Shown here: positions 52,069 through 60,884 of the stretch, one piece after another | Layout of the letters: the number at the start of each line of letters is the position of its first letter | How positions within the stretch are numbered: the stretch's first letter is position 1 | Assembly (NCBI GenBank): GCA_963791635.1 | Contig: CAWBTC010000017.1 | Span: 868,001-932,000 of the forward strand | Length of the DNA stretch: 64,000 nt | Direction: 5' to 3' | Origin: VFMC01 sp963791635 | Lineage (GTDB): Bacteria; Actinomycetota; Acidimicrobiia; Acidimicrobiales; Ilumatobacteraceae | Translations under genes and position numbers: made by a program | The notes under the pieces: model-generated | Seen by the model: only the letters and a program-made list of their open reading frames with translations | Database searches by the model: none | Told to the model about the DNA's origin: nothing

Positions 52069-53346
52069 TCAGCGATAGCTGCGATCGGCGAGGGATGTGC
52101 CTTCGCCGAGCGCGGCGAGCGCGAAACCTGCCGTGCGGCGATAGCCGTCGGTGACCGCAAGGATCTCTTCCGGTGTGATCACGTCGGTGATCCTGTCGAA
52201 CCCGTCGGGGGCCCGCTCCTCCACGAGTTGCATCGGCAGCTCCGGGCCGAGGCCTCGATTGGCGAGCACGATCGCCCCGGTGGCGGGTCGACGCTCGAGG
52301 TCGTAACGCTCGAGCGCCTGCACCGGATCGGCGATGTCGCGCAGGCAGCCGGTGAGGACGCGGGCATCGAGGATCGCTTGCGACGCACCGTTGGAGCCGA
52401 TGGGGTACATCGGGTGAGCGGCATCGCCGAGGAGCGTGGTGCGTCCGAACGACCAACGCGCCACGGGGTCGCGGTCCACCATCGGGAAGCGGAACGTGCC
52501 CGCCGAGGAGCGGATGAGCGCCGGCACGTCGAGCCAGTCGAACTGCCAGCCCTCGAACGGCCCGATGAACTCCGCGAGCACGCCCGGACGGTTCCAGTCC
52601 TCACGCTCGGCGAGGACGGTGTCGTCGCTGCGGAGCTCCGCGATGAAGTTGAACGCCTGGCATCCGTCGGCAAGGTCGGCCACCGGGTAGCCCACGAACT
52701 TCTGCTGGGGGTGCCCGGCCCACACCATCGTGCGACCGTCGAGAACCGGCGGCGCCACGGCCAGCCCACGCCACAGGAGCGCACCGTTCCAGCGGGGCAT
52801 GCCCTCGTCGGGATAGTGCTTCGAGCGAGCGACGGAATGGATCCCGTCGGCAGCAACGACGATGCTGCCCCGCACCGACCGCTCCACGGCTCCACCGCGA
52901 CGCGAGGCGAAGTGGGCGACCGCGTGATCGTCATTGCTCTCGAGGTCGACGAGGTGGTGGCTGGTGTGGACGTGCTCGCCGCCGATGCGCTCGAGCACGG
53001 CGTCGAGGAGGTGTTGCTGGAGGGTGCCACGATGAATCGACAGTTGCGGCCACCGGTAGCCGGCGGAGAGGCCACGCGGCTCGTCCCAGATCGGCTCGCC
53101 GCGCTTGGTGAAGTACGCGAGCGTCGACGGCTGCACGGACACAGGCGTCAGGCGATCGAGCAAGCCGATCGCGTCGAGTTCGCGGACGGCGTGGGGCAGC
53201 AGGTTGATACCGACGCCGAGTGCTCGCACCTCCTCGACGGACTCGAACACCTCCACGGCCCAGCCTGCATCGTGCAGGCTCAGTGCTGCGACGAGACCAC
53301 CGATGCCGGCACCGACGACGACGATCGGATCGTTGGACGTCGTCAC
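52069..53346 (-). CDS. FAD-dependent aromatic monooxygenase (PHBH-like)
   Basis: 425 residues of the p-hydroxybenzoate-hydroxylase flavoprotein group. IVVVGAGIGGLVAALSLHDAGW is the Rossmann FAD motif, VVAADGIHSVAR is the DG motif, and TLLGDAAHPMYPIGSNGASQAILDARVL holds GDAAHP and the FAD-ribityl contact. LPHAVRELDAIGLLDRL and LSIHRGTLQQHLLDAV are typical of salicylate/3-hydroxybenzoate-type hydroxylases. The best-fitting start is GTG 53346. Substrate is unknown. No ring-cleavage dioxygenase is adjacent. Confidence 0.88.
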   Translation of the reverse strand: MTTSNDPIVVVGAGIGGLVAALSLHDAGWAVEVFESVEEVRALGVGINLLPHAVRELDAIGLLDRLTPVSVQPSTLAYFTKRGEPIWDEPRGLSAGYRWPQLSIHRGTLQQHLLDAVLERIGGEHVHTSHHLVDLESNDDHAVAHFASRRGGAVERSVRGSIVVAADGIHSVARSKHYPDEGMPRWNGALLWRGLAVAPPVLDGRTMVWAGHPQQKFVGYPVADLADGCQAFNFIAELRSDDTVLAEREDWNRPGVLAEFIGPFEGWQFDWLDVPALIRSSAGTFRFPMVDRDPVARWSFGRTTLLGDAAHPMYPIGSNGASQAILDARVLTGCLRDIADPVQALERYDLERRPATGAIVLANRGLGPELPMQLVEERAPDGFDRITDVITPEEILAVTDGYRRTAGFALAALGEGTSLADRSYR

Positions 53347-53450
53347 CGGAGGATCTCGGACAGGCGGATCGGACGCGACGGCAGCTGGCTCATCTGCATC
53401 GCGTGAGTTTCGTCCAACACTCCTGGCCGTGCGCGCATCTGCGGGCAGCA

Positions 53451-53491
53451 CGATGAGAGATGTGGTCGCCACCGACGCTCATCTCTCATCG
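53451..53491. repeat. Family A palindrome, copy at 53.5 kb
   Basis: Perfect 12-bp arms CGATGAGAGATG (53451-53462) and CATCTCTCATCG (53480-53491), 17-base loop. It lies between the beta-lactamase-fold gene's stop (53509) and the monooxygenase start, both on the minus strand. It shares TCGCCACCGACGCTCATCTC with the 45.4 kb copy. Confidence 0.78.
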
Positions 53492-53508
53492 CGATGGGGT
53501 TGCGGACG

Positions 53509-54972
53509 TCAGTCGTCGTCGATCTCGGCGTACTTCTGGAGACGGGGCGGACCTGCGGGGGAGAGCTTGAACACGATCTCCCATGGATCGCCCTCGGGCC
53601 GACGCACGAGGATCCGACCTGCCGCAGCGGTGGTCGGCTCGACGCGCACGATCTCGAGCGGCCCGCCACGTTCGGCGCGCCAGCGATCGGCTTCGGCTCG
53701 GCGGCGGTCGTAGGGCTCGTCCAGGGCGACGTTGTCGGCGAACAGCGCGTCGGCGGCGGCGTCATCCCACTCGTTCAGCAGGGCCACGAGCCGCGCCGCG
53801 AACTCGTGCACGAGTGGCGCTGCGATCGGCTCTGCGGCGGGGAACAGACCGCGTGCGAGGGCGAGCTCGAACACTTCTTGGGTGAGCTCCGCCATCGGGG
53901 CGTAGGTGGCATTCGACAGCGCCACCACGCCGAATCGCCGCCCGACGCTCCAGCGCATGTTCGAGCCGTACCCCGGCAACCCGCCGGAGTGCGAGACCAC
54001 ACGCCCCATGAGCGGATCGCTGCGCACGCGCAGGCCCAGGCCGTAGCCGTTGGCAACCGTGCGGCCACGCCACGTGGCGGTGCCGGTGTGGCGATGGTGC
54101 TCCTGCATCTCCCGTCGTGAGGCACGCGAGAGCGGACCGCCATCGAGGCCGTCGCGTGCGGGGAACGCGTCGTCGAGCCAAGCGATCCAACGCGCGACGT
54201 CTGCGACCGTGCTCCACATGCCTCCCATCGGCGCGATCTGGCCGTCGCCGAGCGGATCCATCCCGTCGGGCACGAACGCGCCGTCGCGTACTCGAAACGG
54301 TCGGGCCCAGCCATCGTGGTCGGGCTGCACCCACGTCGTGTCCGTCAGCCCGAGCGGTTCGAGCAGCCGCTCCGTCGTGAGCTCCTGCACTGACCGGCCC
54401 GTTGCTCGCTTCACCACCCGACCGAGGAAGCCGTAGCCGAGGTTCGAGTAGTCGAACGAGCTGCCCGTGGTGCCCGAGAAGACCAGTCCGTCGCGCACGA
54501 CCGCCTCGAGGCCGTCGTCGGTGATGTCGAGGTGCCGGTCTCCCCATGGGTTGTCGGTCACCACGCCCGACGACATCGTCAGGAGATGGCGGATGCGCAC
54601 GGGGCCGGCATCGGTGGTGGGGCCCAGGACGCGAGCGAGCTCTGGAGCGTGGACGGTGATCGGGTCGTCGAGCGAAAAGACGCCCTCATCACGCAACGTG
54701 AGCACCGTCGCCGCGGTGAAGCTCTTCGTCATCGAGGCGATCCGATACACCGTGTGCAGGTCGGGGAGGCGTCCGTCGTCGAGTGCACCCGTGGCGCCGT
54801 GAGATGTGAGCACGCCGCCCGACACCAGGCCCCAGGCGATCGAGGGGCAGAGGTGCTCGCGAGCCACCCGGTCGACCTCACTCGTGATCGCCTCGACGAG
54901 GTCTTCGTGACACGACGAGGTCTTCTGACACGACGAGGTCTTCTGACACGACGAGGTCTTCTGACACGACAC
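53509..54972 (-). CDS. Serine hydrolase of the beta-lactamase/esterase (class C-like) fold
   Basis: 487 residues. ASMTKS gives the SxxK pair (Ser80, Lys83), FDYSNLGYG the Tyr-Ser-Asn motif, and HSGGLPGYGS the KTG-equivalent HSGG box. This is the pattern of EstB-type esterases and D-aminopeptidase-like enzymes. About 100 C-terminal residues form a separate beta-rich domain. The start is GTG 54972, and the first about 20 residues (SCQKTS repeated three times) come from an 18-bp tandem repeat. The catalytic domain starts later, at about residue 22. Probable cytoplasmic esterase, no signal peptide. Confidence 0.85.
   Translation of the reverse strand: MSCQKTSSCQKTSSCQKTSSCHEDLVEAITSEVDRVAREHLCPSIAWGLVSGGVLTSHGATGALDDGRLPDLHTVYRIASMTKSFTAATVLTLRDEGVFSLDDPITVHAPELARVLGPTTDAGPVRIRHLLTMSSGVVTDNPWGDRHLDITDDGLEAVVRDGLVFSGTTGSSFDYSNLGYGFLGRVVKRATGRSVQELTTERLLEPLGLTDTTWVQPDHDGWARPFRVRDGAFVPDGMDPLGDGQIAPMGGMWSTVADVARWIAWLDDAFPARDGLDGGPLSRASRREMQEHHRHTGTATWRGRTVANGYGLGLRVRSDPLMGRVVSHSGGLPGYGSNMRWSVGRRFGVVALSNATYAPMAELTQEVFELALARGLFPAAEPIAAPLVHEFAARLVALLNEWDDAAADALFADNVALDEPYDRRRAEADRWRAERGGPLEIVRVEPTTAAAGRILVRRPEGDPWEIVFKLSPAGPPRLQKYAEIDDD
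54909..54970. repeat. 18-bp tandem repeat (GACACGACGAGGTCTTCT), three full copies
   Basis: Three head-to-tail perfect copies plus an eight-base partial. The minus strand encodes the SCQKTS repeat at the N-terminus of the serine hydrolase. The unit length is a multiple of three, so copy-number change would not shift frame. Confidence 0.9.
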
Positions 54973-54996
54973 CGGGTGCCGGTGGTCGCGGATCCC

Positions 54997-55626
54997 TCAC
55001 AGGGCGCCGACGATGGCGGCGAACAACTCGTCGTACGTGTCGGTCGCGGGGAAGTGCGGGAACTGTGCCTTGATCGAGTCGGGGGCACGGAACCAGAAGC
55101 CGGCATGGGCCGCGCCCAGCATGGCCGAGTCGTTGTATGAATCGCCGGCCGACACGACTCGGTAGTTGAGGCCGCGGAAGGCGTTCACCGCGTGCCGCTT
55201 CTGGTCGGGCATGCGGAGGCGATAGTCGATGATGTGGTCGTCGCGCACGATCAGTTGGTGGCACAGGAGCGTCGGCATCCCGAGGTGACGCATCAACGGG
55301 GCGCCGAACTGCTCGAAGGTGTCCGAGAGGATCACCACTTGGGTGCGCGAACGCAGGTGGTCGAGGAAGTCCCGGGCGCCCTCCATCGGGCCGAGGCCAT
55401 CGATCACGTCGGCGATCGTGCTCATCGTCAGCCCGTGCTCGGCGAGCACCGCGAGGCGGCCTCTCATCAGCACGTCGTAATCGGGCTCGTCGCGGGTCGT
55501 GCGCCGCAGGGCCTCGACGCCGGTGCGCTCGGCGACGGCGATCCAGATCTCCGGCACCAAGACCCCTTCGAGGTCGAGTGTCACGATCGTCTGCTGGGGT
55601 GCCTCTGGCGCGCTCACGGCGGACAT
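54997..55626 (-). CDS. thrH: Phosphoserine phosphatase/homoserine phosphotransferase ThrH-like
   Basis: 209-residue HAD-superfamily enzyme. The LDLEGVLVPEIWIAVAERTG start is the ThrH form, where the HAD DxD motif is DLE. TTRDEPDYDVLMRGRL, VVILSDTFEQFGAPLM, HQLIVRD, DQKRHAVNAF and AGDSYNDSAMLGAAHAG follow in the family order, giving the catalytic aspartates and lysine. ThrH dephosphorylates phosphoserine and can move phosphate to homoserine. ATG 55626 is used. It lies 24 bases upstream of the serine hydrolase, so the two could share a transcript, and divergent from ftsH. Confidence 0.92.
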   Translation of the reverse strand: MSAVSAPEAPQQTIVTLDLEGVLVPEIWIAVAERTGVEALRRTTRDEPDYDVLMRGRLAVLAEHGLTMSTIADVIDGLGPMEGARDFLDHLRSRTQVVILSDTFEQFGAPLMRHLGMPTLLCHQLIVRDDHIIDYRLRMPDQKRHAVNAFRGLNYRVVSAGDSYNDSAMLGAAHAGFWFRAPDSIKAQFPHFPATDTYDELFAAIVGAL

Positions 55627-55737
55627 TGTTCCCGATCGGTGCAGCGCCCCGAAACCCGGGTCCGCCAGACCGGGTGGATCAGCGGTGAGCGACCTTGTTC
55701 CCTGGCAATCCCGCCGGCCCAGGCGCAGAGTGAGGAC

Positions 55738-57924
55738 ATGACCCGGACCGCGCGATCGCCGGATCGGCCCCGGAGGCCGAACCCTCCCCTCCCGGGCGAC
55801 ACCGACAGATCCAGCGCCCCAGGTGGGGCTCGGCCGCCACGGTGGTGGCGGAACTGGGTGACGTGGTTCGTGACCGGCATGCTTGCGATCCTCCTGGTCA
55901 CGCAACTGGACCGAGGCGACGAGCCCACCGAGCTGACCTATTCGGCCTTCGTCGCACTGGTCGACGATGGCGCTGTCGCGACCGCCGAGATCTCCACTGA
56001 CGGGTCCGTGACCGGCGAACTCGTGGCTGAAACGGGGGTGGACGGTGAAGGCGGTGAAGCCGTTGCGGGTGGCTCGGATGGCGCGGGTGGCGAGGCCTAC
56101 ACCACCACGGTGCCGATCGGGCTCGCCGGGGATGCATTGCTCGACCGGTTGGAGTCGCACGGCGTGGTGGTGACCGCAGTGATCTCGAAGAGCTCTACGG
56201 GCACTCAGCTGATCGGCTGGTTGTTCGCTCTCCTGCCGATCATCGCACTCGGCGGGTTGTTCGTGTGGATGAGCCGTCGAGCCGGCGGAGCCGGTGGCCG
56301 TGGCGCGATGACGAGCGTGTTCGGCATGGGGCGCTCGAAGGTGACGATCAGCGACACCGAACACCCCACCACCACCTTCGCCGATGTCGCCGGCTACGAC
56401 GGCGTGAAACGCGAGGTGGCCGAGATCATCGAGTTCCTGCGCGAGCCGACGCGCTTCGCCGATGCCGGCGCCGTCGCGCCGCGTGGCGTGCTGATGACAG
56501 GCCCACCGGGCACGGGCAAGACCCTCCTCGCCCGTGCCGTCGCCGGCGAGGCTGGCGTACCGTTCCTGTCAGTGACCGGTTCATCGTTCGTGGAGATGTT
56601 TGTCGGCGTCGGAGCAGCGCGAGTCCGCGACCTGTTCACCGAGGCGCGCAAGCTGGCACCGGCGATCATCTTCGTCGACGAGATCGATGCGATCGGCCAG
56701 CGTCGCCAGAGCGGCGCCGTGATCAGCAACGACGAGCGGGAGCAGACGTTGAATCAACTGCTGTCGGAGATGGACGGCTTCGACCCGGCCGCCGGGATCA
56801 TCGTGCTGGCGGCGACGAACCGGCCCGAGGTGCTCGACGCCGCCCTGCTGAGACCCGGCCGCTTCGACCGCCAGGTGGTGATCCCACTTCCGAACCAGTC
56901 CGACCGAACGGCCATCCTGCGGGTGCACTGCCGCGGCAAGCAGTTGGCGCCCGAGATCGACCTCGACACCATCGCCCGCGGGACGCCGGGGTTCAGCGGT
57001 GCTGATCTTGCGAACCTCGCCAACGAGGCTGCGATCCGCGCCGCTCGCGAGCGTCGGTCGACGATCACTGCGGCAGACCTCGAGGAGGCACGCGATCGGA
57101 TCCTGATCGGCCAACGCGATGCATCGAACGTGCTGCTGCCCGAAGAACGTCGTGCGGTTGCCGTCCATGAGGCCGGCCATGCGCTCGTCGCCGCGTGCAG
57201 CGACCACGCTGACCCGGTGCACAAGGTGACGATCCTCCCCGCCGGCATGGCACTCGGCGTCACCCACCAGCTGCCGCTGCACGAACGGCACCTGTACAGC
57301 GAGTCGTACCTGCGCGACACGTTGTCGGTGCAGTTGGCGGGGCGCGTGGCCGAACGAATGGTGTTCGGTGAGGGGTCCACAGGGGCTGCCAACGACTTGG
57401 CGACGGCGACGTCGTTGGCCACCAAGATGGTGCGGGAGTACGGGCTGTCGCCTGAGCTCGGTCCGGTGGGCTATCCCTCGGGCGGCGCGATGTTCCTGAC
57501 CGGAGGACCTGAGGTGAGCACCCGACCGTTCGGCGACGACACCCAGCGCCGAATCGACCTGGAGGTGGCTCGCCTGGTGCGTGAGGCAGAGGTGCAGGCG
57601 GGCACCGTGCTCACGGTGCACCGTGAAGCTCTCGATCGAATCGTGCTCGAGTTGCTCGAGCACGAGACCCTCGATGGCCCTGCCGTGTACGACCTCGCAG
57701 GTCGACCGATGCCCGTGAGCCGTCCGCAGGTGTTGACGCATCGCGCCGACCAGCACGACCAGCCCGACCAGCCCGACCAGCCCGACCATGCCGCCGATCA
57801 GCACGACCAGCACGACCGGACCGGCGACCATCCTCAGGAGGACCCGACATGCCACAGCGACACCATCGCCACGAACGCCACTCAGGTGACGGCGCCGACG
57901 TCGACGACGAGCTCGGCCCCCTGA
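55738..57924 (+). CDS. ftsH: ATP-dependent zinc metalloprotease FtsH, with repeat-rich tail
   Basis: 728-residue membrane AAA+ protease that degrades misfolded membrane and regulatory proteins. RNWVTWFVTGMLAILLVTQ and LIGWLFALLPIIALGGLFVWM are the two membrane helices, flanking an extracytoplasmic domain. GPPGTGKT (residues 255-262) is Walker A, IIFVDEIDAIG is Walker B, and HEAGH (477-481) is the zinc site, with ANDLATATSLATKMVREYG supplying the third ligand. ATG 55738 follows GAGGAC. After about residue 660 the tail is low-complexity Asp/Gln/Pro/His repeats. Its last 76 bases overlap another ORF with a strong ribosome site, so the tail is the least certain part. Confidence 0.93.
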   Translation: MTRTARSPDRPRRPNPPLPGDTDRSSAPGGARPPRWWRNWVTWFVTGMLAILLVTQLDRGDEPTELTYSAFVALVDDGAVATAEISTDGSVTGELVAETGVDGEGGEAVAGGSDGAGGEAYTTTVPIGLAGDALLDRLESHGVVVTAVISKSSTGTQLIGWLFALLPIIALGGLFVWMSRRAGGAGGRGAMTSVFGMGRSKVTISDTEHPTTTFADVAGYDGVKREVAEIIEFLREPTRFADAGAVAPRGVLMTGPPGTGKTLLARAVAGEAGVPFLSVTGSSFVEMFVGVGAARVRDLFTEARKLAPAIIFVDEIDAIGQRRQSGAVISNDEREQTLNQLLSEMDGFDPAAGIIVLAATNRPEVLDAALLRPGRFDRQVVIPLPNQSDRTAILRVHCRGKQLAPEIDLDTIARGTPGFSGADLANLANEAAIRAARERRSTITAADLEEARDRILIGQRDASNVLLPEERRAVAVHEAGHALVAACSDHADPVHKVTILPAGMALGVTHQLPLHERHLYSESYLRDTLSVQLAGRVAERMVFGEGSTGAANDLATATSLATKMVREYGLSPELGPVGYPSGGAMFLTGGPEVSTRPFGDDTQRRIDLEVARLVREAEVQAGTVLTVHREALDRIVLELLEHETLDGPAVYDLAGRPMPVSRPQVLTHRADQHDQPDQPDQPDHAADQHDQHDRTGDHPQEDPTCHSDTIATNATQVTAPTSTTSSAP
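57757..57785. repeat. 9-bp tandem repeat in the ftsH tail
   Basis: Head-to-tail CAGCCCGAC units (about three copies, with related GACCAGCACGAC variants on both sides) encode the Asp/Gln/Pro/His low-complexity tail of FtsH. The unit is a multiple of three. Confidence 0.75.
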
Positions 57925-58100
57925 CCATCGTCGACGCCGAGTCGGGAATGCTCGCGCATGCCGACAATGAGGCGATCGCCGATGCGGTCGACGTCGATGA
58001 CGAAGGCGATCTCTCCCCCGAGGAGGCAGCGATGCACATCGAGCGCTTCGATCTCGAGGGTTTCGACACCGACCGCTACGACCGTGAGCGGTTCGACTGA
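57849..58100 (+). CDS. Small acidic protein overlapping the ftsH 3' end
   Basis: 83 residues, strongly acidic after the first dozen residues (DDELGPLTIVDAESG, then AVDVDDEGDLSPEEAAMHIERFD). The start ATG 57849 has AGGAGG seven bases upstream, one of the best ribosome sites in the window. It overlaps ftsH by 76 bases in another frame. It ends with a short FD-type Asp/Arg tail. No known domain, but the Ser-Pro-Glu-Glu-Ala helix could be a small partner or adaptor. It could also be the result of a frameshift in the ftsH tail, though the ribosome site argues for a real start. Confidence 0.55.
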   Translation: MPQRHHRHERHSGDGADVDDELGPLTIVDAESGMLAHADNEAIADAVDVDDEGDLSPEEAAMHIERFDLEGFDTDRYDRERFD

Positions 58101-58117
58101 TCCAAACGAGCACCCCC

Positions 58118-58156
58118 GGCAACGCACCCCGGCAACGCACCCCAACAACGCACCCC
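58118..58156. repeat. 13-bp tandem repeat (GGCAACGCACCCC)
   Basis: Two perfect copies and one variant (AACAACGCACCCC) between the small acidic ORF and the acyl-CoA ligase gene. Simple repeat without coding role. It contributes no hairpin. Confidence 0.85.
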
Positions 58157-58246
58157 ACGATGTCGGGCAACAACATCTCGACGGGCTGGCTTCCGGCCGG
58201 GGTGAGGTCGGTACTCTTGGCTCCACCAGGCGATCGAGGGGGAACC

Positions 58247-59884
58247 ATGCCGAAGTCCGACCACAGCTTCCTGCCGTCCACCATGATGGACGACTACCCG
58301 CTGACGATCGCCCCGCTGTTCGCACACGGCCGGCAGGTGCATGCGAACAGCAAGGTGGTCACGTTCACGGGTGAGGGCTATGTCGAGTCGACCTTCTCCC
58401 AGGTCGCAGAGCGGGCCGACAGGCTGGCAGCGGTGCTCACCGATCTGGGCGTGCAGCGGGGCGACCGCGTGGGCACGTTCATGTGGAACAACCAGACGCA
58501 CCTCGAGGCGTATCTCGCGATTCCTTGCATGGGGGCCGTGCTCCACACGTTGAACATCCGGCTGTTCCCTGAGCAACTCGCGTACGTGATCAACCACGCC
58601 GCGGACAAGGTGATCATCATCGACGCGTCGATCGCACCGTTGCTCGCCCGCGTCCGCGACCAGTTGACGACCGTCGAGCACATCATCGTGAAGGGCGCGG
58701 GTGACACGTCGGGCCTCGGGGAGAACCTCCTCGACTACGACACGCTCATCGACGCTGCGCCGTCGGGCTTCCAGTACCCCGAGGTGGACGAACGCTCCGG
58801 TATGGCCATGTGCTACACGAGCGGCACGACGGGTCACCCCAAAGGCGTGATGTACTCGCACCGCAGCACGTACATGCACTCGGTGATGGTGACGAGCACC
58901 GCCAACATCGCGCTGAGTGAGCAGGACCGGATGCTCGTGATCGTCCCGATGTTCCACGCCAATGCGTGGGGCGTGCCGTACGCGGCCTGGATGATCGGTG
59001 CCGACCTCGTGTTCCCGCAGCAGTTCCTGCAGGCCGGTCCGTTGTCGAAGGTGATCACCGACACCAAGCCAACCCTCACCGGTGCCGTGCCGACCGTGCT
59101 CAACGATCTGCTGAACAACGCACCGGACACCGACATGAGCTCGTTCCGTCTCGTGATGTGCGGCGGCTCCGCTGTGCCGCGCGGTCTGATCGAGGGCTAT
59201 CAGCAGCACTTCGGGGTGCCGATCGTGCAGGGCTGGGGCATGACCGAGACCAGCCCGGTGTGCGCCATCGGCCATCCACCGAAGGACATGGCCGGCCAGA
59301 GCGAGACCGACTGGCGAGTGAAGACCGGCAGGATCATCCCCGGTGTCGAGTTGCGCATCACCGATGACAGTGGCGCGGTGGTGCCATGGGACGGCGACTC
59401 GCTCGGCGAGATCGAAGTGCGCGGCTCGTGGATCACCAGCGAGTACTACAACGTCGTCGACCCGGAGAAGTTCCATGACGGTTGGTTGCGCACCGGCGAT
59501 GTCGCTTCGGTGATGCCGAACGGCTACGTGATGATCAGCGATCGCGCCAAGGACGTGATCAAGAGCGGTGGCGAGTGGGTGTCGTCGGTCGATCTCGAGA
59601 ACACGCTCATGGGCCACCCCGACGTGCTCGAGGCCGCCGTGATCGGCGTGCCCGACCCGCGTTGGGACGAGCGACCGATGGCCTGCATCGTGCTCAAGCA
59701 GGGCGCCACCGCGACGGCCGAGGAGCTGCGCTCATGGCTGAGCGAGCGAACTGCGAAGTTCTGGTTGCCGGAGCGTTGGAGCTTCATCACCGAGGTGCCG
59801 AAGACGAGCGTCGGAAAGTTCGACAAGAAGGTGCTGCGCGCACAGCACCACGCCGGTGATCTCGACGTCGAGATCGTCGCCTGA
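58247..59884 (+). CDS. Long-chain fatty-acid--CoA ligase
   Basis: 545-residue adenylate-forming enzyme that activates fatty acids. CYTSGTTGHPKGVMYSHRS is the P-loop/adenylation signature, VQGWGMTETSPVCAIG and WLRTGDVASVMPNGYVMISDRAKDVIKSGGEW hold the acceptor residues. ISDRAKDVIKSGGEWVSS is the A8/linker motif, and VPKTSVGKFDKKVLR has the catalytic C-terminal lysine. ATG 58247 is preceded by GAGGGGGAACC. A length of 545 is normal for FadD-type ligases. Substrate chain length cannot be read. Confidence 0.94.
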   Translation: MPKSDHSFLPSTMMDDYPLTIAPLFAHGRQVHANSKVVTFTGEGYVESTFSQVAERADRLAAVLTDLGVQRGDRVGTFMWNNQTHLEAYLAIPCMGAVLHTLNIRLFPEQLAYVINHAADKVIIIDASIAPLLARVRDQLTTVEHIIVKGAGDTSGLGENLLDYDTLIDAAPSGFQYPEVDERSGMAMCYTSGTTGHPKGVMYSHRSTYMHSVMVTSTANIALSEQDRMLVIVPMFHANAWGVPYAAWMIGADLVFPQQFLQAGPLSKVITDTKPTLTGAVPTVLNDLLNNAPDTDMSSFRLVMCGGSAVPRGLIEGYQQHFGVPIVQGWGMTETSPVCAIGHPPKDMAGQSETDWRVKTGRIIPGVELRITDDSGAVVPWDGDSLGEIEVRGSWITSEYYNVVDPEKFHDGWLRTGDVASVMPNGYVMISDRAKDVIKSGGEWVSSVDLENTLMGHPDVLEAAVIGVPDPRWDERPMACIVLKQGATATAEELRSWLSERTAKFWLPERWSFITEVPKTSVGKFDKKVLRAQHHAGDLDVEIVA

Positions 59885-59895
59885 ATCTTCTCGGC

Positions 59896-60868
59896 TCAGC
59901 TCGCCTCGTTCGCCGAGCTGGGCGAGCTGGGCGAGCTCGGTCTGTTCGCGCTTCGACCCCCCGCCATCACGGCGTACGTGGTGGCGTGGGGCAGCAGCGA
60001 GTCATAGGTGCGGTGGGTGCGATGCATCCACCAGCGCTGGCCCCGCTTCACCCTCAGCAGCAGAGGCATCAGCTTGGCGTCGTCGGCGAGGAGCTTCTGG
60101 GCCGCGATGGGGTCGAGCTCCACACCGTGCACACGAGCGATCGAGACCATCGGGTCGACCCATTGGACCAGTCCCTCCTTGTAGAGGTGGGAGATCATGT
60201 CGTTCGAGCGCGCCTTCCGGCGTGGTGAAGCGCTTGACGAGCTTCAGCAGCTCCCGCTTCACCACCGGGCGCATCGCTGCCGGGTACTCGCGCAGGAATG
60301 CAGCTGTGTCGAACCGCAGGTCCTTGCGGCGCTCGTCGAGCAGGAACGGTGAGGAGAAGTCGATCTGGGTCGCGGTGGCACCGTCCCACAGCCAGTTGGC
60401 GGCGTTCACGTCGAAGCCGAAGTCGGGCCGGGTGACCGCCTTCGTTGCCACCGCGATCGCCTCGAGGAAGGGGTGGTGATCCGCCGGCGGCGCGGCGCGG
60501 AGCACGTTCGTGCCGAGCTGGGCTGTGTCGGCGATCGGCTGGTGGTGGTAGACCACCGCTCGGCCGTCGGAGCGCGTGATCACGTGCAGCGCGGTCGGCC
60601 AGATGCCGATTCCTGCCGCGCGCAGGACATCGAAGTTCTCCTCGCACGCGCGGATGTAGGTGGTTGCCCGCTCGAGCGTGTCGAACGGCGGGACGCGCTT
60701 CAGCGCGTGTTCGGGAGCTGTCGCCGGCCAGCCGAGCACGATCGTGACCTCGCCGTGGCCGAGCAGCTTCAGCGCAGACTCGTCGCCCGAGCGGATGGCC
60801 ACGCCGATCGCCGTCTCCACCTCGTGGAGGTCGACGCCGGGGATCGCGTTCGCAGTGGTTGGGCTCAC
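59896..60868 (-). pseudogene. Kinase-like protein (DUF6206-type), one frameshift
   Basis: About 324 residues. GTG 60868 starts SPTTANAIPGVDLHEVETAIG. GHGEVTIVLGWPATAPEHALKRVPPF looks like a glycine-rich ATP loop with a following lysine. RPDFGFDVNAANWLWDGATATQIDFSSPFLLDERR gives an Asn and Asp in the pattern of aminoglycoside-phosphotransferase/kinase catalytic segments (N...DFxxP). The frame changes near 60208, and MISHLYKEGLVQWVDPMVSIARVHG continues to 59896 (973 bases, one over a multiple of three). The C-terminus is helical and basic (KRGQRWWMHRTHRTYDSLLPH). The DUF6206 label comes from my memory of the family and is not certain. The kinase fold is inference from motifs. Confidence 0.65.
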
Positions 60869-60884
60869 GCGTCGAATCGTAGGT

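Noticed and set aside
54909..54970. Possible CRISPR or zinc-knuckle repeat in the hydrolase
   Set aside because: No spacers, and the SCQKTS units lack zinc-binding spacing. It is a tandem repeat that happens to be in frame.
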